64,000 bases of DNA from SFWF01 sp045636705 (GTDB lineage: Bacteria > Bacillota > Clostridia > Oscillospirales > Acutalibacteraceae). The stretch spans positions 3,219 to 67,218 of the forward strand of contig JAZTYA010000033.1 of NCBI GenBank assembly GCA_045636705.1, in the 5' to 3' direction. The notes under the pieces are model-generated. The model was not told the DNA's origin. It did no database searches and saw only the letters and a list, made by a program, of their open reading frames with translations. Below, piece after piece: positions 26,052-33,363 of this stretch. Made by a program: the position numbers and the translations under genes. Position 1 is the first letter of the stretch, and every line of letters starts with the position of its first letter.

Positions 26052-26675
26052 ATGACAACACTTAAAAAAATATGGAATATCCTCTCAACAGCACTTGTGG
26101 TGTTAATGGTGCTTTGTGCTGTATTCCTTATGGGGTCCAGAGTTTTAGGTTACAACTGCTATACCGTTATTTCGGGCAGTATGGAACCCGAATATAGCGT
26201 TGGTGATCTACTCTATGTTAAGTCGGTAGATAAGAACACTATTAAGGTAGGAGACCCGATAACATTTGTGTTGAACGAAGATTTGGTTGTTGCTACACAT
26301 AGAGTTGTAAGAATTGATGCCGAAAAGCAACATTTTTACACCAAAGGTGATGCGAACGAAATCGAGGATAGTGAGCCTGTTCATTTTAACAATGTAATTG
26401 GTGTTCCACAGTTTTCAATTTCAAAACTGGGCTATGTTTCAGATTTTATACAAAATCCCCCGGGAATGTATATCACTATCGGTATTGGCATTGTATTGAT
26501 ACTTCTCGTTTTTGTTCCTGATATGTTAGGTAAAAAGACAAGGGAAGATGAAGAAGAAACCACTGTTGTGCAGTCCGATATAGATACAGCAATCGAAGAA
26601 AATGAACGCCTGAAAGCCGAAGTAGAAAAACTCCGTGCTGAAATGGATGCTAAAAATTTTGAAGTAACAGAATAA
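26052..26675 (+). CDS. sipW: SipW-type signal peptidase I
   Basis: 207 residues. Transmembrane helix (about 10-30), canonical VISGSMEP with nucleophile Ser43, VGDLLYVKSVDK, VVATHRVVRI with base His83, and YTKGDANEIED with the conserved Asp residues; then a second transmembrane helix (about 139-156). The His in place of Lys is the ER/SipW type that matures TasA and camelysin precursors. A cytoplasmic coiled coil of about 30 residues ends the protein. The ATG at 26052 follows GGAGGAG; a TTG at 26016 would lie within the previous gene. It is placed between two of its likely substrates. Confidence 0.9.
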   Translation: MTTLKKIWNILSTALVVLMVLCAVFLMGSRVLGYNCYTVISGSMEPEYSVGDLLYVKSVDKNTIKVGDPITFVLNEDLVVATHRVVRIDAEKQHFYTKGDANEIEDSEPVHFNNVIGVPQFSISKLGYVSDFIQNPPGMYITIGIGIVLILLVFVPDMLGKKTREDEEETTVVQSDIDTAIEENERLKAEVEKLRAEMDAKNFEVTE

Positions 26676-26685
26676 TTATGCTTTT

Positions 26686-26725
26686 AGATTTGTGCGTATT
26701 AAGGAATTCCGATAGGCACAAATTT
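26686..26725 (+). ncRNA. Intergenic hairpin before the TasA-like gene at 26759
   Basis: AGATTTGTGC (26686-26695) pairs with GCACAAATTT (26716-26725), one G-U. The 20-base loop contains the palindrome GGAATTCC. No T-run follows, and the AAAGGAGG RBS begins 18 bases later. It may stabilise the 3' neighbour's mRNA. Confidence 0.45.
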
Positions 26726-26758
26726 GAAATAAAATTTTAAAGAAAGGAGGAAAAGTAA

Positions 26759-27451
26759 ATGAAACTTAATAAGAAAAAGGTGTTTGTTGCAGCTTTAGCA
26801 CTCTGCCTCGTAGCAATTATCTCTATGGGTACTTTGGCTTGGTTCCAGGCTAGTCAGTCTATCGAGAACATTTTCCAGGTATCTACTACCGATGATAATC
26901 AGACTCCTGATTTCAGCATCACTCTTTATGAGAACGTTGTTGACCCTGAAACAGGCAAAAAGGTTGATGCTAATAGTGACGGCATTATCAATGAGCTTGA
27001 CACAACAACTACAGGTAATACATATACCAGTCTTGCTCCCGGTGATGAGTTGGATAAGAATCCTACCGTTGTAAACACAGGCGAGTATGACCAGTACGTT
27101 CGTGTAACCGTTACCTTAAATGATGCTGATAAGTGGGTTCCTCTTCTTGCTAAATATAACCTTACTATTGATGATGTTATTTTAGGTTATGAGGATGCTG
27201 ATTGGCGTAGTGAAGTTGTTGATGAAGATTATACTGATGGCGTTGTTGTAAATCAGTACTATCTTGAAGGCAAGCTTGTTGCAAACGACGATGCAACCCT
27301 TTTTACCGGTATTAAAATCCCCGGTGACTTCACAAATGAGGATGTAAAGTTGTTTGAAGGCGGTTTTGATATGACCATCGTTGCTGATGCTATCCAGGCT
27401 GACAACACAGGCGACAATGCATTTGATGCTTTTGCAGACTTTTGGAACTAA
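26759..27451 (+). CDS. TasA/camelysin-like secreted protein with EF-hand-like loop
   Basis: 230 residues, the simplest TasA-like member and a good candidate for the major fibre subunit. The SipW-type signal VAALALCLVAIISMGTLAWF is followed by one beta-sandwich domain. The family's PGDELDKNPTVVNTGEYDQYVRVTVT is at about 95-120. An insertion at residues 70-81 reads DANSDGIINELD, a perfect EF-hand/dockerin-type calcium loop (D70, N72, D74, G75, N78, D81). The RBS AAAGGAGG is at ideal spacing. The protein is strongly acidic, fitting a calcium-dependent surface polymer. Confidence 0.82.
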   Translation: MKLNKKKVFVAALALCLVAIISMGTLAWFQASQSIENIFQVSTTDDNQTPDFSITLYENVVDPETGKKVDANSDGIINELDTTTTGNTYTSLAPGDELDKNPTVVNTGEYDQYVRVTVTLNDADKWVPLLAKYNLTIDDVILGYEDADWRSEVVDEDYTDGVVVNQYYLEGKLVANDDATLFTGIKIPGDFTNEDVKLFEGGFDMTIVADAIQADNTGDNAFDAFADFWN

Positions 27452-27477
27452 TAAGATTCTATAGCAATTGAGCATCA

Positions 27478-27520
27478 CTCGTTTGTCGGCATAGACGAGC
27501 AAAACCAAAAAAGCCGACAA
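27478..27520 (+). ncRNA. Candidate H-type pseudoknot upstream of the GLUG-protein gene
   Basis: Stem 1: CTCGT (27478-27482) with ACGAG (27495-27499). Stem 2: TTGTCGGC (27483-27490) with GCCGACAA (27513-27520). The 3' arm of stem 1 lies in the loop of stem 2, so the stems interlock; the 13-base loop between them (27500-27512) is CAAAACCAAAAAA. The AAGGAGG RBS starts 9 bases after. Short first loop and A-rich third loop are features of compact regulatory pseudoknots. Predicted by eye only. Confidence 0.45.
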
Positions 27521-27545
27521 TTTACCCCAAGGAGGTCATTAAGTA

Positions 27546-29720
27546 ATGACTAAAATTAAAAGCACCAAGCATGCTCTGCTTATGAGCACTCTTGCACTCC
27601 TTATGTGTGTGTCTATGTTTGTTGGTAGTACATTTGCTTGGTTTACAGACTCTGTAACAAGTGCCGGAAACACAATTCAGTCCGGTACTTTAAAGGTCGA
27701 TTTGGTTGACGCTGACGGAAACTCAATGGAAGGTCAAGTTATAGAGTTCGTTGCAAAAGATGGACGTGCTCAGAACGAAATCCTTTGGGAGCCCGGCTGT
27801 ACTTATGAAACAGAGCCTGTTTTCGTTGTAAACAAGGGCAATCTTGCTCTTAAATATGAAATTGTTATCAACGGTATTACCGGTGATGCAAAGCTTCTTG
27901 AAGCTATTGAATGGACTGTAACCGTTGCCGACGTAAAAACTGAACTTGCTGACCTTAGCGGAGAACTTCTTGCAAATGAGACATCTGATGCTATCGTTCT
28001 CTCAGGTCATATGAAGGAAACAGCTGGAAACGAGTACCAAGGTTTAACTGTTGAAGGCATCTCCATCTCGGTATTTGCTACTCAGCTCACTCACGAGTCT
28101 GATAGCTTTGGCGATCAGTACGATGCATTGGCAACTTATATGAATAAGAATGCTGATGGCGAATGGGAAATTGATAGTGTTGGTCAGTTAATTTATTTTG
28201 CAAAACAGGTAAATAGCGGCAATTCCTATAAGGATGAAACTATCATTCTCACAAAGGAGATAAATCTTGCAGGCATTAATTGGACTCCTATTGGAAACTG
28301 GGACAATACGTTTGATGGAACCTTTGATGGCCAGGGCTACACCATTAGCAACCTTTACATCAATGCTCCTGCCGGAGAAGGTGTTGGTCTGTTCGGCGTG
28401 ACTCAGAATGCTACCATTAAGGGTGTCAACATCGAAAATGTTGATGTTACCGGTTATTCTATGGTTTCTGCATTGGTGGGTGCTCCTTACCCGAGCACTA
28501 TTTCCGATTGTCACGTAACAGGCAAGGTTAACCTTGTTGCTGAGTGGGCTTATGTTGGCGGTATTGCTGGCTACTGCTATTACGGCACACAGGTTGATAA
28601 CTGCTCCGTTGTAGCTGACGAAATGGGTTCTATCGTTTCTAAGACCAGAAATGCTGTTGGCGGTATCACCGCGTGGCTTTTGGAAGGCAATCACAAGGTT
28701 ATGAACTGCCAAGTTAAAAACCTTAATTTGACCGGTTGGACCAACATCGGCGGTATTACAGGTTTTGTTCATTACAACAATACGATTGAGGGCTGCTCGG
28801 TTGAAAACGTAAAACTCACTAAGACTCGTGCGGACGGTAATCCCGGTATCGGTTTGATTGCCGGTGGTTGGAGCTATAGCGCTTCCAATGCAATCACCCT
28901 GCGCAACAACACCGTAAAGAATGCAACAATGGAAGGCAATCACATTGCATACGCCGCTTACAACGAACTGTACGGTTCTGAGTTTGGCGGTGCAACCACT
29001 ACAAACTTTGTTTTAGACGGCAACACCACTGAACAAATCACAAATAACCTTGTTGAAGTTAAAAAAGTTGGTAGCACAGATGAACTCGTCAATGCTCTCA
29101 AAAACGGTGATAATGTTGTTCTCTCCAAGGACATTTCCGGTGTAGACGCCAACACAGCAATCACCATTGCAGCTGGCAAAGATGTAATTCTTGACTTGAA
29201 CGGTTATGAGATTGCGGCTACTGCAAATAAGACAGGTAATCAGGAACTCTTCCTTGTTAAGGGCACTATGACCGTTAAGAATGGCACTTTGGAATTAGTT
29301 GCTCAGAACAATCAGGAATGGAACGCTATGGCAACCATCTTTGATGTAACCGCAGGCGGTGTTCTGAAGGTGGATGGTGTGACCGCAAATGTCGCTGGCA
29401 CTGATATGAACTTCTTTGCTCACCTGAACAACTGGGGTTCTGCTACTTTGGAAATGACCAATTGTAATATCACCACTACTTATGTAGCTGTTCGTGCATT
29501 CAACTCCGGTTACGATATGAATACTGTTACAATTAAGGATTGCGATTTCTATAACGGTAGAATGTTCTGGGTTCATAACTATACATCAGAAGGCAAAGAT
29601 GATTCCACTTTAACTTTGGACATCTATGGCAATAACAACACTTCTGACAACGCAAAACCCGTTCGTTTCGGTTTCAGCAATTCCGTTTACTACGATATAA
29701 ACGGCAATTTGATTCCGTAA
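27546..29720 (+). CDS. TasA/camelysin-like secreted protein with GLUG and beta-helix domains
   Basis: 724 residues, the largest of the set. SipW-type signal (ALLMSTLALLMCVSM, GSTFAWFTDSVTSAGN), TasA-like domain (about 33-200, with EPGCTYETEPVFVVNKGNLA and MKETAGNEYQG), then a GLUG-type region: VGQLIYFAKQVNSG, FDGTFDGQGYTISNLYI and repeats such as VGGIAGYCYYG and IGGITGFVHYN to about 420. GLUG repeats are found in surface adhesins and IgA-peptidase-like proteins. A second beta-helix stretch (about 460-724) ends it. AAGGAGG lies 10 bases before the ATG. Probably an adhesive surface component; no catalytic motif recognised. Confidence 0.8.
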   Translation: MTKIKSTKHALLMSTLALLMCVSMFVGSTFAWFTDSVTSAGNTIQSGTLKVDLVDADGNSMEGQVIEFVAKDGRAQNEILWEPGCTYETEPVFVVNKGNLALKYEIVINGITGDAKLLEAIEWTVTVADVKTELADLSGELLANETSDAIVLSGHMKETAGNEYQGLTVEGISISVFATQLTHESDSFGDQYDALATYMNKNADGEWEIDSVGQLIYFAKQVNSGNSYKDETIILTKEINLAGINWTPIGNWDNTFDGTFDGQGYTISNLYINAPAGEGVGLFGVTQNATIKGVNIENVDVTGYSMVSALVGAPYPSTISDCHVTGKVNLVAEWAYVGGIAGYCYYGTQVDNCSVVADEMGSIVSKTRNAVGGITAWLLEGNHKVMNCQVKNLNLTGWTNIGGITGFVHYNNTIEGCSVENVKLTKTRADGNPGIGLIAGGWSYSASNAITLRNNTVKNATMEGNHIAYAAYNELYGSEFGGATTTNFVLDGNTTEQITNNLVEVKKVGSTDELVNALKNGDNVVLSKDISGVDANTAITIAAGKDVILDLNGYEIAATANKTGNQELFLVKGTMTVKNGTLELVAQNNQEWNAMATIFDVTAGGVLKVDGVTANVAGTDMNFFAHLNNWGSATLEMTNCNITTTYVAVRAFNSGYDMNTVTIKDCDFYNGRMFWVHNYTSEGKDDSTLTLDIYGNNNTSDNAKPVRFGFSNSVYYDINGNLIP

Positions 29721-29746
29721 CTTTCTGAACGTAACATAAAGTCCGA

Positions 29747-29813
29747 CCTATCTCCTTTCGGGGGATAGGCGGCTATCAAAGGGCATAAGAAAAAAGCCCT
29801 TATGCCTTTTGAT
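29747..29813 (+). ncRNA. Repeated two-hairpin element, copy 2
   Basis: Hairpin 1: CCTATCTCC-TTTCG-GGGGATAGG (29747-29769), then CGG. Hairpin 2: ATCAAAGGGCATAAG (29775-29789) with CTTATGCCTTTTGAT (29799-29813), 15 bp with one G-U. It lies between the GLUG gene and the next surface-protein gene, 38 bases before its ATG. From 29769 to 29815 it matches copy 3 at 46 of 47 positions. Confidence 0.6.
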
Positions 29814-29851
29814 TGTCGAAAGGCATGATTAAAAAAAGGAGGTCATTAGAA

Positions 29852-31291
29852 ATGACAAAGAAAAAGTCAACCAAGCGTGCTCTGCTTGCAAGTGCACTTG
29901 CGCTTCTCTTGTGCGTATCTATGCTCGTTGGCAGCACATTTGCTTGGTTCTCAGACAGTGTTACCTCCGCAGGTAACATCATCAAGTCCGGTACGCTTGA
30001 TGTAACGATGGAGTGGGCTGATGGTACAAAGGCCGTTCCTTCTGATGACAGTGCTGATTGGAAAGATGCATCAGCAGGTGCAATCTTCAATTACGATCTT
30101 TGGGAGCCCGGTTATACCGAGGTTCGTCACATTAAGATCGCTAACGAGGGCACTCTTGCTCTTAAATATCAGTTAAGCGTTAGCGCTAATGGTGAAGTAA
30201 CAGACCTTGCTGATGTAATTGATGTTTATTATGTTGACCCTGCAATTCAGGTTGATGAGCGCACCAACCTTACTGCAGATATGAAACTTGGAACTTTAAC
30301 TCAAGTTTTGGGGGCTTTCAATACAACAGCTGCAGGCAAACTTGCAGCAGGAGAAAAGCACTCTGTTACTATTGCTCTAAAGATGCAAGAGTCTGCAGGA
30401 AATGAATACCAGAACAAGGCTATCGGAACTGATTTCTCTGTTAAGCTCTTTGCTACACAAGACACAGTTGAGGTTGATAGCTTTGATGATCAGTATGATG
30501 CTGGTGCTTTAATGCCAACCTACGTAACTACTGAAGCAGAATTACAAGACGTTGCTCAAAAAGGCGGCTGGGCTATATTAGGTAATGATATAAGCGTTGG
30601 GCAAACAATCAATATGAATGGTGGCGTTATTGACGGTAACGGCAAAACTATGACTCTTACAAATAAGTCTAGTGGTGCTGTGATGTTGAATTCTACTGGA
30701 GGCACTATTAAGAACCTGAATTTCGCTAACAGCAATACCAGCTGGATTGGTGCGCAGTATGCTATTGGATCCATTCAGTTTGCTTCTACCACTTTGACCG
30801 AAGATTTACACATAGAGAATGTTACAATTTCCAACTTCGATAATGCTATCGACCTTGATGCAAATGGCAATAGCGTGTATGTAAAGGAGAGCGAAATTGC
30901 CAATTTCATTCAGGTTGCGAATGCCGAGATGCTTGCTTTTGATGGTTGCCATTTGATGGCTGACAATGCTACAAAGACCAGCACTAATGCTCCGCAAGCA
31001 ATCATATTCTTAATGGGCGATATGACCTTCACCAATTGTCACTTTGAAGAAAATGTAAACTTCTACCTAGATAGTGCAAGGTTCTCAGGTACAGTTGCGT
31101 TTGAAAACAGCACCTATGGAAACAATGGCGTTGAAGACAGACCGATTGAAAGCTTTGGCTTTATCACATATTGGTTCCCGGCAACAGGAATTTATGGATA
31201 TGCCGGAACTTTCGGCGATACCAAGCCTGCGCAAACCCATTTCAACTGGATTATCGATGGTACACTTGTTTGGGATGCTACCGAAATCTAA
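29852..31291 (+). CDS. TasA/camelysin-like secreted protein with beta-helix domain
   Basis: 479 residues. SipW-type signal (KRALLASALALLLC, GSTFAWFSDSVTSAGN), TasA-like domain (about 33-215; EPGYTEVRHIKIANEGTLAL, LKMQESAGNEYQ), then a beta-helix (about 220-440) with GGVIDGNGKTMTL, GGTIKNLNFANS and LHIENVTISNFDNAI. The ATG at 29852 has AAAGGAGG at good spacing; a TTG at 29813 is in frame but would start inside the hairpin element. Its sequence in the signal and TasA domain is close to the 24383 protein, so the two are likely duplicates with diverged helical domains. Confidence 0.8.
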   Translation: MTKKKSTKRALLASALALLLCVSMLVGSTFAWFSDSVTSAGNIIKSGTLDVTMEWADGTKAVPSDDSADWKDASAGAIFNYDLWEPGYTEVRHIKIANEGTLALKYQLSVSANGEVTDLADVIDVYYVDPAIQVDERTNLTADMKLGTLTQVLGAFNTTAAGKLAAGEKHSVTIALKMQESAGNEYQNKAIGTDFSVKLFATQDTVEVDSFDDQYDAGALMPTYVTTEAELQDVAQKGGWAILGNDISVGQTINMNGGVIDGNGKTMTLTNKSSGAVMLNSTGGTIKNLNFANSNTSWIGAQYAIGSIQFASTTLTEDLHIENVTISNFDNAIDLDANGNSVYVKESEIANFIQVANAEMLAFDGCHLMADNATKTSTNAPQAIIFLMGDMTFTNCHFEENVNFYLDSARFSGTVAFENSTYGNNGVEDRPIESFGFITYWFPATGIYGYAGTFGDTKPAQTHFNWIIDGTLVWDATEI

Positions 31292-31307
31292 ATTTTAAAA
31301 ATGCCTG

Positions 31308-31374
31308 CCTATCTCCATTCGGAGTTAGGCGGCAATCAAAGGGCATAAGAAAAAAGCCCTTATGCCTTTTGATT
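31308..31374 (+). ncRNA. Repeated two-hairpin element, copy 3
   Basis: Hairpin 1: CCTATCTCC-ATTC-GGAGTTAGG (31308-31329, one T-T mismatch), then CGG. Hairpin 2: AATCAAAGGGCATAAG (31334-31349) with CTTATGCCTTTTGATT (31359-31374). It ends 32 bases before the GTG start of the next gene and starts 16 bases after the previous stop. Confidence 0.6.
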
Positions 31375-31406
31375 GCTTTCTAAAAACTTTGAAAGGAGGA
31401 AACAAC

Positions 31407-31979
31407 GTGTTTAATAAAACAAAAATAAAATGTTCAGTAATTGCCTTTGTTGCGATTGTAATTACATTTTTATCTCAAGGCACATTGGCTTACTATTCTA
31501 CAATAGGCAAGACTACCAACGTTGTGACCTCCGGTAATATTCAGTTTATTATTCACGAAACAACCGACCAAGGAAAAGAATTTCCAAAAGAGGGAGTTTA
31601 TATCGTTCCGGGTGATATTGTTTCAAAAAAGGTTAGTATTGAGAGTGACTGTGAGCACCCGTTCTACCTTCGTGTTAAAATGGTTTATGGTGTAAACTCA
31701 GAGGAACTTTCGGCTGAAGATTGCTTTAAGCTTAACATTAACGAGGAATATTGGGAACTGCATGACGGCTGGTATTACTACAAAGGTATCGTAGAACCCA
31801 ATGACACTACTCCGGATGTATTTTCCCACGTTGAAATGGTTGGTGCCAATATTGATAACAGTTATATAGGTAAAACCTTGAGTTTAACCGTCAAAGCACA
31901 GGCTGTTCAAAGTGAAAACAACCCCTTAACCGACGGCAATACCTATACCGCACTCGGTTGGCCCTCGGAGGATAGTTAA
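31407..31979 (+). CDS. TasA/camelysin-like secreted protein
   Basis: 190 residues from a GTG start at 31407 behind GAAAGGAGG; the frame extends back to 31362 but only through the hairpin element. SipW-type signal VIAFVAIVITFLSQGTLAYY with YY in place of WF, then one TasA-like domain (VVTSGNIQFIIHE, VYIVPGDIVSKKVSIE, FYLRVKMVYG). No helix domain. The next gene starts at the base after the stop, so the two products are probably made in similar amounts. Likely a minor fibre subunit or adaptor to the LPQTG protein; that pairing is inferred. Confidence 0.75.
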   Translation: MFNKTKIKCSVIAFVAIVITFLSQGTLAYYSTIGKTTNVVTSGNIQFIIHETTDQGKEFPKEGVYIVPGDIVSKKVSIESDCEHPFYLRVKMVYGVNSEELSAEDCFKLNINEEYWELHDGWYYYKGIVEPNDTTPDVFSHVEMVGANIDNSYIGKTLSLTVKAQAVQSENNPLTDGNTYTALGWPSEDS

Positions 31980-32645
31980 ATGAAGAAGATTATAGTTCTC
32001 TTGTTTACATTATTACTCTTCTTTGCTAATACAATAACGAGTTTTGCGGCAGAGGGAAAGGTAACCTATACCGGAAATGCAGGCAAATTTGTCTTTAAAC
32101 CCGGTAGTGATTACTCATTAACCGACCTGTTTTCCAATTTTAAGGACGTTATGCCCGGTGACACCCTAACACAACAAATCACCGTTAAAAATAAGGCGGA
32201 TAATAAGGTTAAGGTTAAAATTTATATGCGTTCTCTGGGTGCACACTTGGATTCGGTTGACTTCTTGTCTAAACTAGGACTCAAGGTGCAAAAGAGTGAA
32301 AAAAACGAAATGGCATATATGTTCGATGCCGCAGCCGACGAAACCGCAGGACTTACCGATTGGGTATGCCTTGGCACACTCTATTCGGGCGGCAAGGTTA
32401 ATTTAGATGTAATTTTAGAGGTTCCCGTAGAACTCGATAATATGTTTCAAAGTAAAATCGGCTATCTCGATTGGGAATTTATGATAGAAGAGTTTCCCGT
32501 AGAACCCGATGACCCAAAACTACCGCAGACAGGTGACAATGCAAAAAAAGAAGTTTGGATTGCTCTGATGGTCTGCTCATTATGTATAATGTTTATTCTT
32601 TTGATATGGCGTAAAAAGGATAAGGAAGATAAAGAACACGCCTAA
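31980..32645 (+). CDS. LPQTG cell-wall-anchored protein
   Basis: 221 residues. A classical signal peptide (LLFTLLLFFANTITSFAAEG, cleaved after about residue 24), one beta-rich domain with PGDTLTQQITVKNKADNKVKV resembling the core strands of TasA-like proteins, then sortase signal LPQTGD (181-186), a transmembrane helix (VWIALMVCSLCIMFILLIW) and a basic tail. Sortase would join it to peptidoglycan. It is the only wall-anchored product in the cluster, so it is the best candidate for the fibre anchor. No sortase gene is in the window. Confidence 0.85.
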   Translation: MKKIIVLLFTLLLFFANTITSFAAEGKVTYTGNAGKFVFKPGSDYSLTDLFSNFKDVMPGDTLTQQITVKNKADNKVKVKIYMRSLGAHLDSVDFLSKLGLKVQKSEKNEMAYMFDAAADETAGLTDWVCLGTLYSGGKVNLDVILEVPVELDNMFQSKIGYLDWEFMIEEFPVEPDDPKLPQTGDNAKKEVWIALMVCSLCIMFILLIWRKKDKEDKEHA

Positions 32646-32671
32646 AAGCACTAAACAAGGAGGAATAAGGC

Positions 32672-33325
32672 GTGAAGCCCCAAGCAAAGAAAACAACAAT
32701 CAAAAAAATAGCCTTAATTTTCAGCCTATGCCTACTTGTCATTTGGAGCTTACTTGGTACAGGAGCCTCGTTGGCGTGGTTTGGTGACTCATCACCTGAA
32801 ATCAACAACATCTTCCATTTTGCAGATTTTAAGCTTACGGTATCGCACCGTCTTACCGATGGAAAGTGGGAAGAAGTCGATAGTGGCACAGAAATATTTG
32901 ATAAACAAGCACTGTATGAACCGGGCTATGTTCAGGTTGTTTACCTAAAGGTGGAAAATAAGGGAGATACTCCGTTTAATTTTTATACAGCGGTTAATGT
33001 AAATGGTTGCTCTCAAGCAACAAATGTCTTTGGTCAGACCTTTCTTTTGCAGGATTATTTAAAGTTCGGTCTTAAAGTAGCAGATACCGAGGAAGCAATG
33101 AAAAACAGTATTTCTGACCGCAAAGTGGCAGAAGAAGTTGCCAATATGCCTTTACATAATTACTACGAAACCGATACGGCAAAACTGGATCCTAATGCGA
33201 CTAAATATATCGCGCTAATTGTCCGTATGCCCGAACAAGTTAACAATATTGCAAACTATCGTGGCAGCACCGTTCCAAAGGTTGAACTTGGAATTACAGT
33301 AAAAGCAGATCAAATTATAGACTAA
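32672..33325 (+). CDS. TasA/camelysin-like secreted protein
   Basis: 217 residues from a GTG at 32672 with CAAGGAGGAATAAGG upstream. The signal (KKIALIFSLCLLVIWSLL, GASLAWFGDSSPEINNIF) is SipW-type. The domain has YEPGYVQVVYLKVENKGDTP and YIALIVRMPEQVNN, matching the TasA-like pattern. It lacks extra domains. It is separated from the LPQTG gene by 26 bases with no hairpin, unlike the upstream gaps. Confidence 0.75.
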   Translation: MKPQAKKTTIKKIALIFSLCLLVIWSLLGTGASLAWFGDSSPEINNIFHFADFKLTVSHRLTDGKWEEVDSGTEIFDKQALYEPGYVQVVYLKVENKGDTPFNFYTAVNVNGCSQATNVFGQTFLLQDYLKFGLKVADTEEAMKNSISDRKVAEEVANMPLHNYYETDTAKLDPNATKYIALIVRMPEQVNNIANYRGSTVPKVELGITVKADQIID

Positions 33326-33363
33326 TCAATCAAAAGCAAATTTCAAAAGGGAGGTGACATTAA

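Noticed and set aside
28188..28943. A 251-codon frame on - inside the GLUG-protein gene
   Set aside because: Shadow of the well-supported + gene; no RBS and no family resemblance.
29775..29813. Second hairpin of the repeated element as an intrinsic terminator
   Set aside because: No U-run follows on the + strand, and a strongly translated gene starts 38 bases later.
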